A stretch of DNA of 64,000 nt, taken from NCBI RefSeq assembly GCF_033001325.1, contig NZ_CP133111.1:2666001-2730000 (forward strand). Reading direction: 5' to 3'. The stretch comes from Rhodopseudomonas sp. BAL398 (GTDB lineage Bacteria; Pseudomonadota; Alphaproteobacteria; Rhizobiales; Xanthobacteraceae). A model generated the notes under the pieces. It had not been told where the DNA came from. It ran no database searches and saw only the letters and a list, made by a program, of their open reading frames with translations. The position numbers and the translations under genes were made by a program. Within the stretch, counting starts at the first letter, position 1. Each line of letters begins with the position of its first letter. Positions 43,104-52,561 of this stretch are shown here, one piece after another.

Positions 43104-43775
43104 TCAGTCCAGCTTGACCCATTGCTCGACCGGCATCACGTCCGGCAATTGCGCATAACCACGCGGCCACATATCGACCACATACTGCTTGCCGCTGGCC
43201 CGTTCGACCAGCACCGCGGTATTGTGCGGCGTCTGCAGCACAATGACATTGCCGCGATAATGCGGGTCGCCGACCGTGTGATATTTCAGCAGACCCCAGC
43301 CGTGCAGCAGCAACAGCAGGCTGGTGGTGTTGCGGGTGGTGTCCCAGCAGTCAAAATTGTGTTTGTCGTCGAAATAGCGGAAATCGGCGCGCGCGATCCG
43401 CTTGTCGGTGCCGAGCACCGGGCCGAGCCGGCGATCGAGCCAGACCACGGCCTTCTGCACCGCCGCGCGTTCCGCCGCGGCCGAGGCGCGGCCCGTCGCC
43501 AGCAGCCGCTTCAGCGCGGCGCGGTCGCCGCCCGAAAACTGCAGGGCAAAACGGCGACGGCAGACGAAGCCGTAGCACACCGTCATCGCATTGCCCGACG
43601 GCGGGTAAATCGACACCGAGCTGTATAGCGCGGCAACCGGTGCGCTGAGTTCACCAGCCCGCGCCGGCGCGACACCCGGCAACGCCACACTCAGGACCAC
43701 CGCGAGTGCCGCGGCAATCGCCCGCCCCGCGAATCGTGCCCTGTTGGGCAGTCGCATTTGATCGATCGCTGTCAT
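43104..43775 (-). CDS. secreted protein with transglutaminase-like Cys/His/Asp arrangement
   Basis: A 223-residue exported protein of unknown function. Residues 1-40 form a long signal peptide (cleavage near PARA). The mature part contains FDCWDTTRNTTSLLLLL (C143), TPHNTAVLVE (H184) and YVVDMWPRG (D201). The order and spacing of Cys at a helix start, His and Asp on following strands resemble transglutaminase-like cysteine peptidases. Two more Cys (67, 72) could form a disulfide. ATG 43775 is preferred to the GTG at 43790; 43757 is possible. The fold is inferred by motif only. Confidence 0.7.
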   Translation of the reverse strand: MTAIDQMRLPNRARFAGRAIAAALAVVLSVALPGVAPARAGELSAPVAALYSSVSIYPPSGNAMTVCYGFVCRRRFALQFSGGDRAALKRLLATGRASAAAERAAVQKAVVWLDRRLGPVLGTDKRIARADFRYFDDKHNFDCWDTTRNTTSLLLLLHGWGLLKYHTVGDPHYRGNVIVLQTPHNTAVLVERASGKQYVVDMWPRGYAQLPDVMPVEQWVKLD

Positions 43776-43941
43776 CTCGCTTGCCGGCACCCGTCACGTC
43801 GTCGCGGACGCTAGCGCAACGATTTGATGGTGCCAATATTGCATTTGATCGGGTCGCGATCGCGTTGTGGATGCCAACAGAGGCTGTGGCCGCCGCAATT
43901 GCGGTCATCCCGACCGCCGCAGAAGAACCGAGGGGATTCGC

Positions 43942-46900
43942 ATGTTGCCAGCACGCCCGGCCTTCATCGCACCCTTTGCGCCTGACGATTCGCTGCTCGC
44001 CCCAGATCTGCTGGCGGCCGGCAGCTTTGACGCGGCGCAGCGGGGCCGGATCGAACACACCGCAACCGGGCTGATCGACGCGATCCGCGCCCATGACGAC
44101 CGATTCGGCGGCGTCGAGCAGATGCTGCGCGAATTTGCGCTGTCGACCAAGGAAGGCCTGGCGCTGATGGTGCTGGCCGAGGCGCTGCTGCGGGTGCCCG
44201 ACGCGTTGACCGCCGATCATTTCATCGAGGACAAGCTTGGCCAGGGCGATTTCGCGCATCATCACACCCGGTCGGACGCGCTGCTGGTCAATGCCTCGGC
44301 TTGGGCGCTGGGGATTTCGGCACGGGTGGTGCAGGCTGGCGAGACCCCGCATGGCACCATCGCGGCGCTGACAAAGCGGCTCGGCGCCCCGGCGGTGCGT
44401 GCAGCGACCCGGCAGGCGATGCGGCTGATGGGCAACCATTTCGTGCTCGGCGAGACCATCGAAGCCGCGCTGGCGCGGGCGCAAGCCCAGGCCGCTCCCG
44501 GCACGCGCTATTCCTATGACATGCTCGGCGAAGGCGCCCGCAGTGCCGCCGATGCCGAGCGCTATTTCGCCGCCTATGCGGATGCGATCGACGCGATTGG
44601 CCGCGCCGCCGGCAACGCCGCGCTGCCGGCGCGGCCGGGCATTTCGGTCAAGCTGTCGGCGCTGCATCCGCGTTTCGAGGCGGTGAGTCGGGCGCGGGTG
44701 ATGGCCGAATTGACGCCGCGTTTGCTCGAGCTGGCGCGCAAGGCCAAGAGCTTCAACCTCAATTTCACCGTGGACGCCGAGGAGGCCGACCGCCTGGAGC
44801 TGTCGCTCGACGTCTTCGCGGCCTGCTTTGCCGATCCATCGCTCGCCGGATGGGACGGATTCGGATTGGCGGTGCAGGCCTATCAGAAGCGCGCGCGCGC
44901 CGTGATCGCATATGTCGACGATTTGGCGCGGCAGCAGGAGCGACGGATCATGCTGCGGCTGGTCAAAGGCGCCTATTGGGACACCGAGATCAAGCGCGCG
45001 CAGGAGCGCGGCCTCGCCGACTATCCGGTGTTGACCCGCAAGGCGATGACCGACCTCAACTACCTCGCCTGCGCCCGCCAGCTGCTGGATTTGCGGCCGC
45101 GAATCTTCCCGCAATTCGCCACCCACAACGCGCTGACGGTGAGCAGCATTCTGGAACTCGCGGGCGATCACGACGGCTTCGAATTCCAGCGCCTGCACGG
45201 CATGGGCGAAGCGCTCTACGCCCGGCTGCGCGAAAATCACCCCGATCTGGCCTGCCGGATCTACGCGCCGGTCGGCGGCCACCGCGATCTGCTGGCCTAT
45301 CTGGTGCGCCGGCTGCTGGAGAACGGCGCCAATTCCTCCTTCGTGGCGCGCGTCGGCGACGAATCCGTGCCGCTCGCGACGCTGCTGCGGCAGCCCGCCG
45401 ATATCATCGCCGCGCCGCAATACGCGCGTCACCCGAACATCCCTTTGCCGCGCGATCTGTACCAGCCCGAGCGGCGCAATTCCCCCGGCCTCGATTTCGG
45501 CGATAGCGCGGCCTTGCGTCAATTGCTGGACAAGATCGACGCCGCGCGCGTGGCGATCACTCCGATTGCCAGCACCACGCCGGCCGACGCGCAGGCCACC
45601 GTCGCCGCCGCCCGCGACGGTTTCGCGGCCTGGAGCGCGACCCCGGCAGATGCACGCGCCGCCATGCTGGAACGTGCAGCGCAGCTGCTGGAGCAGGACC
45701 GCGGGCGCTTCATCGCGCTGCTGCAGGACGAGGGTGGCAAGACCCTCGACGACGCGCTGTCGGAGGTCCGCGAGGCGATCGATTATTGCCGTTACTACGC
45801 GGCGCAGGGGCGCCGACTGTTCGGCGACGGCCAATTGATGCCGGGGCCGACCGGGGAAAGCAATGTGCTGCGGCTGCGCGGCCGCGGCGTGTTCGTGGCG
45901 ATCTCGCCGTGGAATTTCCCGCTGGCGATCTGCCTCGGCCAGATCACCGCGGCGCTGATGGCCGGCAATGCCGTGGTCGCCAAGCCGGCGGAGCAGACGC
46001 CTGCGATCGGCGCCGCCGCGGTGCGATTGCTCCACGAAGCCGGCGTGCCGGAGGCCACGCTTCACCTTGTCCAGGGCGACGGCGCGATCGGCGCCGCTCT
46101 GGTGGCGCAGCGCGACATCGCCGGCGTCGTGTTCACCGGTTCGACGCAAGTGGCGCGCGCGATCAACCGGGCGCTGGCCGCCAAGGACGGCCCGATTGTG
46201 CCGCTGATCGCCGAGACCGGCGGCATCAATGCGATGATCGTTGACGCCACCGCCCTGCCCGAACAGGTCGCCGACGATGTGGTGAGTTCGGCGTTCCGCT
46301 CCGCCGGTCAACGCTGCTCGGCGCTGCGGCTGCTATTCGTCCAGGACGAGGTCGCCGAACGCATGATCGAGATCATCGCCGGCGCCGCGCGCGAGTTGAA
46401 GATCGGCGACCCACGCGACGAGGCGACCCATATCGGCCCGGTGATCGATGCCGAGGCCAAGAAGACACTCGATACCCATATCGCCAGAATGATCGCTGCG
46501 GCACGGCCGCGATTTGTCGGCACAGCCCCCCACAACGGCAACTACGTCGCGCCGCATATCTTCGAGCTTGCCGACCCGGCCCAGCTCACCGAGGAGGTGT
46601 TCGGCCCGATCCTGCATGTGGTCCGCTATGCCGCCAACAACTTCGACGACGTGCTGGATGCGATCGCGCGAACTGGCTACGGCCTCACGCTCGGCATCCA
46701 GTCGCGGATCGACGACATGATCGAACGCAGCATCGCACGGCTCCAAATCGGCAATATCTACGTCAATCGCAACATCATCGGCGCGGTGGTTGGCGTGCAG
46801 CCGTTCGGCGGATGCGGCCTTTCGGGAACCGGACCGAAGGCTGGCGGGCCACATTATCTGCCGCGCTTCGCGACCGAACAGACCGTGACGATCAACACCG

Positions 46901-46944
46901 CGGCCTCCGGCGGCAATGCCGCGCTACTGTCCGAGGACGAATGA
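43942..46944 (+). CDS. putA: bifunctional proline dehydrogenase / glutamate-semialdehyde dehydrogenase
   Basis: PutA oxidises proline to glutamate in two steps. At 1000 residues it is the minimal type (as in Bradyrhizobium), lacking the ribbon-helix-helix repressor domain. The proline dehydrogenase barrel spans about 60-470 (RIMLRLVKGAYWDTEIKRAQ, FATHNALTVSSI). The aldehyde dehydrogenase domain spans about 510-985, with ISPWNFPLAICLGQI, the catalytic Glu in LIAETGGINAM (near 757) and Cys in SAGQRCSALR (near 792). GAGGGG precedes ATG 43942. No adjacent regulator is seen, although minimal PutA cannot self-regulate. Confidence 0.94.
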   Translation: MLPARPAFIAPFAPDDSLLAPDLLAAGSFDAAQRGRIEHTATGLIDAIRAHDDRFGGVEQMLREFALSTKEGLALMVLAEALLRVPDALTADHFIEDKLGQGDFAHHHTRSDALLVNASAWALGISARVVQAGETPHGTIAALTKRLGAPAVRAATRQAMRLMGNHFVLGETIEAALARAQAQAAPGTRYSYDMLGEGARSAADAERYFAAYADAIDAIGRAAGNAALPARPGISVKLSALHPRFEAVSRARVMAELTPRLLELARKAKSFNLNFTVDAEEADRLELSLDVFAACFADPSLAGWDGFGLAVQAYQKRARAVIAYVDDLARQQERRIMLRLVKGAYWDTEIKRAQERGLADYPVLTRKAMTDLNYLACARQLLDLRPRIFPQFATHNALTVSSILELAGDHDGFEFQRLHGMGEALYARLRENHPDLACRIYAPVGGHRDLLAYLVRRLLENGANSSFVARVGDESVPLATLLRQPADIIAAPQYARHPNIPLPRDLYQPERRNSPGLDFGDSAALRQLLDKIDAARVAITPIASTTPADAQATVAAARDGFAAWSATPADARAAMLERAAQLLEQDRGRFIALLQDEGGKTLDDALSEVREAIDYCRYYAAQGRRLFGDGQLMPGPTGESNVLRLRGRGVFVAISPWNFPLAICLGQITAALMAGNAVVAKPAEQTPAIGAAAVRLLHEAGVPEATLHLVQGDGAIGAALVAQRDIAGVVFTGSTQVARAINRALAAKDGPIVPLIAETGGINAMIVDATALPEQVADDVVSSAFRSAGQRCSALRLLFVQDEVAERMIEIIAGAARELKIGDPRDEATHIGPVIDAEAKKTLDTHIARMIAAARPRFVGTAPHNGNYVAPHIFELADPAQLTEEVFGPILHVVRYAANNFDDVLDAIARTGYGLTLGIQSRIDDMIERSIARLQIGNIYVNRNIIGAVVGVQPFGGCGLSGTGPKAGGPHYLPRFATEQTVTINTAASGGNAALLSEDE

Positions 46945-47105
46945 GGTCCGTCGCCGCGTAGCCCGAATGCCCGGCCGCGGCCATGACATAGCTCGCACCT
47001 TGTATTGGCGCGCGAAGCCGGATCAAATACGGCGCGGCCGGAAAATAGCGTGACGCGCAACATTCCGGAGCGCGAAAAATAACAAAAGCCAGGGAGCGGA
47101 CTCGC

Positions 47106-48311
47106 ATGGACGATGGCATCTTTGCCGGCCTCAAGGTGCTGGATTGCGCCAGTTTCATCGCTGCGCCAGCGGCGGCGACGGTGCTGTCCGATTTCGGCGC
47201 CGACGTCATCAAGATCGAGCCGCCGGGCCTGGGCGATCCCTATCGCAACCTGCCGAACCTGCCGGGCTATCCGGTCAGTCCGCACAATTACTCCTGGATG
47301 CTCGACGCCCGGAACAAGAAGAGTCTCGCGCTCGATCTCGCCAGGCCACAGGGCAAGGAGGTGCTGCGCCGCCTCGTCGCCGAGGCCGACGTCTTCATCA
47401 CCAATTTCCCGCCTGCGGTGCGCCAGCGCCTCGGCGTCACTTATGCGGAGCTGGCGCCGTTGAACGAGCGGCTGATTTATGCCTGCTTCACCGGCTATGG
47501 CGACCGCGGCGAGGAAGCCAACAAGCCGGGCTTCGACAGTAATGCTTATTGGGCGCGCTCCGGCCTGATGGATCTGGTCCGCGCCGACGACGACACCACG
47601 CCGGCGCGATCCGTCGCCGGCATGGGGGACCACCCCTGCGCGATGGCGCTGTATGGCGCGATCGTCACCGCGTTGTACAAGCGCGAGCGCACCGGCAAGG
47701 GCAGCCAGGTGAAATCCAATCTGATGGCTAACGGGATGTGGGCCAACGGGATTCTCGCCCAGGCCAAACTCTGCGGCGCCGAATTCCAGGAGCGGCGGCC
47801 GCGCGAGCGCGCGCTGAATGCCGTGACCAATCATTATCGCTGCCGCGACGGCCGCTGGATCATCCTGTCGCTGCTCAACGAGGACAAGCAATGGCCAGCG
47901 CTGACGCGCTGCCTCGGCCGCGACGACCTCGCCACCGATCCGCGTTTTTCCACCAAGCCGGACCGCCACGCCCGCTCGCTCGAACTGATCCAAATCTTCG
48001 ACGAGATTTTTGCCACCCGCGACCTTGCCGATTGGCGCAAGGCGCTGGACGGCAGCGGCCTGATCTTCGGCGTGGTCGGGATTCTCGACGACGTTCCGAC
48101 CGATCAGCAGATGCGCGACAACGACGTGCTGGTGCCGTTCGAAAATGACACCATGCTGACCATCAACAGCCCGATCTGGATCGATGGCAGCCAGAAGACA
48201 GTGCCGCGTCTTCCGCCGGCGATCGGCCAGCACAGCGACGAAATCCTGCGCAGCGCCGGCTTCGACGAGGACGCGATCCGGCAATTGCGCGCCTCCGGCA
48301 CGGTGGCGTGA
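47106..48311 (+). CDS. family III (CaiB/BaiF) CoA-transferase
   Basis: A 401-residue acyl-CoA:carboxylate CoA-transferase of family III. Features: N-terminal FAGLKVLDCASFIAAPAAATVLSDFGADVIKIE, NKKSLALDLARPQGKEVL, and a catalytic-Asp-region NAYWARSGLMDLV. The whole is collinear with formyl-CoA/L-carnitine-type transferases. Substrates are unknown, and no acyl-CoA dehydrogenase or racemase is adjacent. AGGGAG lies ten bases before the ATG. The preceding gap 46945-47105 shows nothing of note. Confidence 0.88.
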   Translation: MDDGIFAGLKVLDCASFIAAPAAATVLSDFGADVIKIEPPGLGDPYRNLPNLPGYPVSPHNYSWMLDARNKKSLALDLARPQGKEVLRRLVAEADVFITNFPPAVRQRLGVTYAELAPLNERLIYACFTGYGDRGEEANKPGFDSNAYWARSGLMDLVRADDDTTPARSVAGMGDHPCAMALYGAIVTALYKRERTGKGSQVKSNLMANGMWANGILAQAKLCGAEFQERRPRERALNAVTNHYRCRDGRWIILSLLNEDKQWPALTRCLGRDDLATDPRFSTKPDRHARSLELIQIFDEIFATRDLADWRKALDGSGLIFGVVGILDDVPTDQQMRDNDVLVPFENDTMLTINSPIWIDGSQKTVPRLPPAIGQHSDEILRSAGFDEDAIRQLRASGTVA

Positions 48312-48333
48312 GCGCAGGCGCCGCCGCTACGGG

Positions 48334-49881
48334 TCAGGGGTTGGCGACGAAGCACATGCCGATGCGCGACGCCGCGTGTTTGTCGACCGCCTGACAAACC
48401 AGCCCTTCGGCGCAGGTCCAGGACTGAAAGCTGGGGTCGGGTTTTCCGCCGTCGCGGCCGGCCAAATAGCAATGCGCGCCCCAGCCGTCGACATATTCGC
48501 TGCCGAGCAGCGCAGTGGCCCCGCGCAATTGCGGACGATCGGAAAAGCCGCGCGAATAGTCCGGCGGCTCGCCCTCGCGCAACGCTGTGAGGATGTCGCG
48601 GCGACGCGGCTGATCGCCGACAAAAAGCGGCGATCCCGGCACCGCGCCTGACAACGTCCCCGGCTTCGTCGCATCGACGCCAGGGAAATGGAAACCGCCG
48701 ATGCCGCGGATCTGGTGACAGCCCGAGCACGTGATATCATTGAGCCGGCGTTCGAACCCCGCCGGCGAGTTGATGTTCTGCAGCGCAATGCCGTTGTCGG
48801 CGGCTCGCCGCAGGGCACGCACCAATTCCGCTTCGCCGAACAGCGGATGTGCGGCCGGCGCAACCAACCCGTAAGCCGGTTGCAGGTCGGAGCGCGCAAA
48901 ACCGACCGGCGTCGCCGCGATGGCGAAGCGGGCAAGGAATTTCTCCGGGATGACGATGGTGCCACGATCGAGATCGCGAAGGTGGTCTGGCTCGAGCAGC
49001 CAGCGCTTGAATTCCAGCCCGAGGTCTCGGTTCGCGATCAATTGCCCGCGGTCGATCTGGTTCTCCAGCGGCGACGGCGTGAAGATGCCGGATACCGGGT
49101 CGCGGCGAAACACCTTCAGCAGATAGTCGGTGCGGAAATCCGCGGTGGGTGATTTCGGCCGATGTGCGATCTGCAGATTGATTTCGATTCGATCGATATC
49201 AGCGGGTATGGTCGATCCGAGGGCGCCGTCCGGCGCGATCAACTGCGCGGCCAATTCGGCGCCAGTCAGCTGCGATGTCCCGGTCTCGAGCCAGCGCCGC
49301 GCGATCTCGGCGCAGGCCAATCCGCTGTGATCGCCCCGCGCCTTCAACACCAGATTCAACGTCATCGGCAGGCGCTGCGCCCCTGCCTTCTCCTCGGCGA
49401 CCAGACGATAGATCAGCCGGATATCGCCGCAACCCGTCGGCGCGACGTAGCGGCGGTCCATCCGGTTGACGATCCCCGCCAGCACGAAGCGCGATGCCGC
49501 CGAATAGAGTTTGTCGCGGTCGAACAATTGCACATCGAACGAAGGACCGACGCCGATGCGCTGCGGCGCGGCGGCTCGTTTGTGGCTGTCGAGATAGCGA
49601 TCGAATTCGGCGTCGATCTCAGGACGAAGCAAAGTCATCGCCGGCAAGGCAAACAACCGATCATTGTGCAAGGGGGGCGAGGGTCCGGCGGCGTCGAGCA
49701 TCTGACGCAGCCCAAAGCCGGGATGCGTCGCCGCCCCTGTCCGGTGGTCGCTGATATCAAATTCGCGCAGCGCCAGTGGATCGACGATCGCCGCGCCGCG
49801 CTCCAATTCGCCGCCGAGCGCCAGGCACTGTGGCAACAGGCTGCCGAGCAGAATAGCAATGAGCAGGCTCCAGCGCCGCAC
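48334..49881 (-). CDS. secreted single-heme protein with Cys-rich C-terminal tail, unknown function
   Basis: A 515-residue exported protein (signal peptide 1 to about 22 from a GTG start). A large N-terminal region of unknown fold contains NRMDRRYVAPTGCGDIRLIY. It is followed by one c-type heme site, ITCSGCHQIRGIGGFHFPG (near residue 384), and a C-terminal segment with four Cys (AHCYLAG, SWTCAEG, LVCQAV, GMCFVANP) resembling small disulfide-knotted domains. I do not recognise a characterised family. The GTG start has AAGG nearby. No neighbour suggests a redox partner; the CoA-transferase gene is convergent. Confidence 0.75.
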   Translation of the reverse strand: MRRWSLLIAILLGSLLPQCLALGGELERGAAIVDPLALREFDISDHRTGAATHPGFGLRQMLDAAGPSPPLHNDRLFALPAMTLLRPEIDAEFDRYLDSHKRAAAPQRIGVGPSFDVQLFDRDKLYSAASRFVLAGIVNRMDRRYVAPTGCGDIRLIYRLVAEEKAGAQRLPMTLNLVLKARGDHSGLACAEIARRWLETGTSQLTGAELAAQLIAPDGALGSTIPADIDRIEINLQIAHRPKSPTADFRTDYLLKVFRRDPVSGIFTPSPLENQIDRGQLIANRDLGLEFKRWLLEPDHLRDLDRGTIVIPEKFLARFAIAATPVGFARSDLQPAYGLVAPAAHPLFGEAELVRALRRAADNGIALQNINSPAGFERRLNDITCSGCHQIRGIGGFHFPGVDATKPGTLSGAVPGSPLFVGDQPRRRDILTALREGEPPDYSRGFSDRPQLRGATALLGSEYVDGWGAHCYLAGRDGGKPDPSFQSWTCAEGLVCQAVDKHAASRIGMCFVANP

Positions 49882-50008
49882 GCCTTGCCCTTTCCCGACC
49901 CAATCGCGCGCAAGGCATCGCGCCTCGCGACAGTCTCAAGCCGGAAAATACAGCAAAGCAGGCGGCCTGTCGCGACGGGCCGCCTTTGCACCGCTGAGCG
50001 CGCGCCGC

Positions 50009-50983
50009 TTAGCGGGCGACGATCAGCCCGCGGCTGGTCACGACCACCCAGCGACCATCCTGGCGCCGAACGGCATCGACACGGCCAAGGCCGGGGATCG
50101 GGTCGCCGGCATAGACTTCGAACACGCCCTGGCGGCCTTCGATCAATGCACCGCCATCGACGACGTCACGCAAGATCCAGCCCGAAACGGTCGGAAGACG
50201 GCTGACCACCGGCTTGGGTGCCGGCGTCGGAATTGAGCCGGTGACATCCTTCGCCGCGGACGGTGTCGGGGTCGCAGCGGGTGCAGACGCCACCACGCTG
50301 GCTTGCGCGGCACGGAGCTTGTCCACCGTCTCGGTGAGCTTGGCGAGTTTGGCTGCGGGCTCGGCCTGGGCCTTTTCGATCTTGTCGAGGCGGTCGCCGG
50401 TCTTGCCGAGCTGGGCCGCGCTGAGCTTGGTGGAATGCTCGACGCTGGTCTTCAGCGCGGCCATCTCAGCTTCGATCCGCGCCATCTGCTCGTCGAACGC
50501 TTTGGTCTGAATGGTTGAAGTCCCGGCGTCGGCCCCGGCACGGGAGAATCCCACCGTCGCCAGCGCGCCGCCGACCGCGCCCGCTATTGTCGCCAGCGCC
50601 AGCACCGCTGCCAGCGCCGCGAGCCGGCGCTTGCCGAACAGACCGGATTTCGGCGCAGCGCGCTCTGCATCGCGTTCCGGCGCGACATGATCGTCGGTCC
50701 AATTTGTGCGCTCCCAGGAGCCACGTTGGGTCGGCGACATGATGGTGATATTGCGGGAGCTCGAAGCGGAGGACGCTATGCTGGAGGCGGGAGCGTCGGC
50801 TTTCGCCGCGTCGGTTTTCGCCGCGCTGGCCGCGCCGTGATCCGGGATCAGACCTGACGCATCCTCTTCCATCGAGACCGCGCCCGTGGCCTGAACAGGC
50901 TTGCCAGCTGCGTGGTCAGGACTAACCGGCCCGACATTTTGGTCATGCCCGCCGTCGAACTGCTTGTTCTGATCTTGGCTCAC
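50009..50983 (-). CDS. membrane-anchored coiled-coil protein of unknown function
   Basis: About 324 residues: a disordered acidic N-terminal cytoplasmic part (1-118, with TIMSPTQRGSWERTNW), one transmembrane helix (about 121-146), a coiled coil (about 163-230), a Pro/Ala linker and a conserved-looking small C-terminal domain (GWILRDVVDGGALIEGRQGV to the end, SRGLIVAR), probably periplasmic. The GTG at 50983 is chosen because GGGAG lies eight bases before it; the ATG at 51010 would add nine residues and lacks a site. The type is conserved in Bradyrhizobium relatives as far as I recall, with no assigned role. Confidence 0.72.
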   Translation of the reverse strand: MSQDQNKQFDGGHDQNVGPVSPDHAAGKPVQATGAVSMEEDASGLIPDHGAASAAKTDAAKADAPASSIASSASSSRNITIMSPTQRGSWERTNWTDDHVAPERDAERAAPKSGLFGKRRLAALAAVLALATIAGAVGGALATVGFSRAGADAGTSTIQTKAFDEQMARIEAEMAALKTSVEHSTKLSAAQLGKTGDRLDKIEKAQAEPAAKLAKLTETVDKLRAAQASVVASAPAATPTPSAAKDVTGSIPTPAPKPVVSRLPTVSGWILRDVVDGGALIEGRQGVFEVYAGDPIPGLGRVDAVRRQDGRWVVVTSRGLIVAR

Positions 50984-51009
50984 GTTCGAATCTCCCAAAT
51001 ACTTGACCA

Positions 51010-51076
51010 TTTGGTAACTTTCATTACTTGCAAAATCGTTACTTCCCCGCGAGTTACCAAAAATTTAGGAATTACC
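51010..51076 (-). promoter_or_regulatory. iterated GTAA elements and 10-bp inverted repeat upstream of coiled-coil gene
   Basis: On the plus strand TTAC occurs at 51024, 51039, 51054 and 51072 (spacing 15, 15, 18), and TTTGGTAACT (51010-51019) is inverted against AGTTACCAAA (51052-51061). The stretch is AT-rich and lies directly upstream of the GTG start at 50983. It could be a promoter with operator repeats. The rest of the gap to 51339 shows nothing clear. Confidence 0.3.
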
Positions 51077-51339
51077 CCGAAGTCGCGGCCGCTGACTCCC
51101 CCGCCTTCGGCGCGATTGCCGCCACGCGGAACCGGGCGATCGATTTGCGATGCAGCATGTCGCGACCAACATGGCCATATTGGGACCAGTCAATGGAGGG
51201 ATGGCGGCGGTGACGCGCGCGACCGCAACGAACGAGGTCGCCTGCGACGGCGAACAGGCTGGACCATGCCCGCCCTCCTACGCTACGTGATGATGGCCAA
51301 CAACAGGCATCGTCACAGTGCCGAGTCAGGGAAGCGACC

Positions 51340-51951
51340 ATGAAACTCTACGATTCGATCGGGCCGAATCCGCGCCTGGTGCGGATGTTCATCGCCGAAA
51401 AGGGCCTCAGCATCCCGACCCAGCCGGTCGACATTCGCGCCGGGGAGAACCGTCAGCCCGAGCATCTCGCCCGCAATCCGCACGGCCAGACTCCGACGCT
51501 GGAACTCGATAATGGCAGTTTCCTGTCCGAGGTGACCGCGATCTGCGAATATCTCGAGGAGAAACATCCGCAGCCGCCGCTGATCGGCACCACCGCCGAA
51601 GAGCGCGCCGAATGCCGGATGTGGACGCGGCGGATCGACCTCTATATTTGCGAGCCGCTGACCAACGGCTATCGCTTCAGCGAAGGCCTGAAGATGTTCC
51701 AGGATCGCGTGATCTGCGTTCCGGAGGCTGCGCCCGGGCTGAAGAAGATCGCCGCCGACCGCATCCAATGGATGGACGGTCAGATCACCGGCAAGGAGTA
51801 TGTCTGCGGCTCGCGCCTGACGCTGGCCGATCTGCTGCTGTATGGCTGGCTCGATTTCGGCGCCAGAGTCGGCCAGCCGCTCAACGAGGACAACAAGAAT
51901 ATCATGGCCTGGTTCGCCCGGATCGGCGCGCGGCCCTCGGCGAAGGCGTAG
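51340..51951 (+). CDS. glutathione S-transferase-family protein
   Basis: A 203-residue cytosolic GST: thioredoxin-like N-terminal domain (1-80, MKLYDSIGPNPRLVRMFIAEKG, then NPHGQTPTLELDNGSFLSEVTAICEYLEE with the conserved cis-Pro and ES-type Ser/Glu contact) and an all-helical C-terminal domain (LTLADLLLYGWLDFG). Substrate is unknown. GGGAAG precedes the ATG. Single gene; the next gene (TPM family) is convergent. Confidence 0.88.
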   Translation: MKLYDSIGPNPRLVRMFIAEKGLSIPTQPVDIRAGENRQPEHLARNPHGQTPTLELDNGSFLSEVTAICEYLEEKHPQPPLIGTTAEERAECRMWTRRIDLYICEPLTNGYRFSEGLKMFQDRVICVPEAAPGLKKIAADRIQWMDGQITGKEYVCGSRLTLADLLLYGWLDFGARVGQPLNEDNKNIMAWFARIGARPSAKA

Positions 51952-52061
51952 TCCGATCTTCCACCTCTCCCCGTCTGCGGGGAGAGGGCGTGCGCCACGG
52001 GCGGGCGCCGCCGCATGCAATCGGCGTCGGCTGCCCCCCGCCCGCGCGCGGCGATTGCGAC

Positions 52062-52559
52062 CTACACCACCACCGGCGCGTCGGGCAATTCATTGGCGTC
52101 GGAATCGTCGCCGGGGAAGTGCCTGGCCAGATGCGCGGTGATGGCGTCGATGCCCTTCAGCACGCCGGCCTCGAAATTACCCTGGCGGAATTCGGCTTCC
52201 ATCGCCTTGCAGATCTGCTCCCAGGATTCGGCGCTGACATGCGCGTCGATGCCGCGATCGGCGACGATCTCGACGTCACGGTCGGCGAGCAGCAGATAGA
52301 TCAGCACGCCGTTATTATGCGCTGTATCCCAGATCCGCAGCTGGGAAAAGATGTCGAGCGCGCGCTCCCGCGCCGGCTGATCGCGAAACAGCGGCGCGCC
52401 GTCCAGCGCCCCTTCAACCACAAAGCGGATCTGCCCGGAATGTGTCGCCTCGCTGGCCTTGATCGCCTGCTCGATGGCGTCGAAGGCGCGCGGCGGGAAC
52501 GCCTTGTGGACCCGCCTGCGGGTTGTCAGCAGATGCTTGCCGATCCGCCTGATGCCCAT
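52062..52559 (-). CDS. TPM-domain protein (short, membrane-less)
   Basis: A 165-residue protein with one TPM (TLP18.3/Psb32/MOLO-1) domain and no signal peptide. It contains HSGQIRFVVEGALDGAPL, NNGVLIYLLLADRDVEIVADRGIDAHV and a C-terminal GIDAITAHLARHFPG. It follows the larger TPM protein gene with only two bases between and is the third gene of a lemA-TPM-TPM set. Companion TPM proteins of this type are common in proteobacteria; function unknown, possibly membrane stress. Confidence 0.85.
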   Translation of the reverse strand: MGIRRIGKHLLTTRRRVHKAFPPRAFDAIEQAIKASEATHSGQIRFVVEGALDGAPLFRDQPARERALDIFSQLRIWDTAHNNGVLIYLLLADRDVEIVADRGIDAHVSAESWEQICKAMEAEFRQGNFEAGVLKGIDAITAHLARHFPGDDSDANELPDAPVVV

Positions 52560-52561
52560 GA

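Noticed and set aside
43651-46311. Long minus-strand open frame (886 codons)
   Set aside because: Antisense to putA; no recognisable domain.
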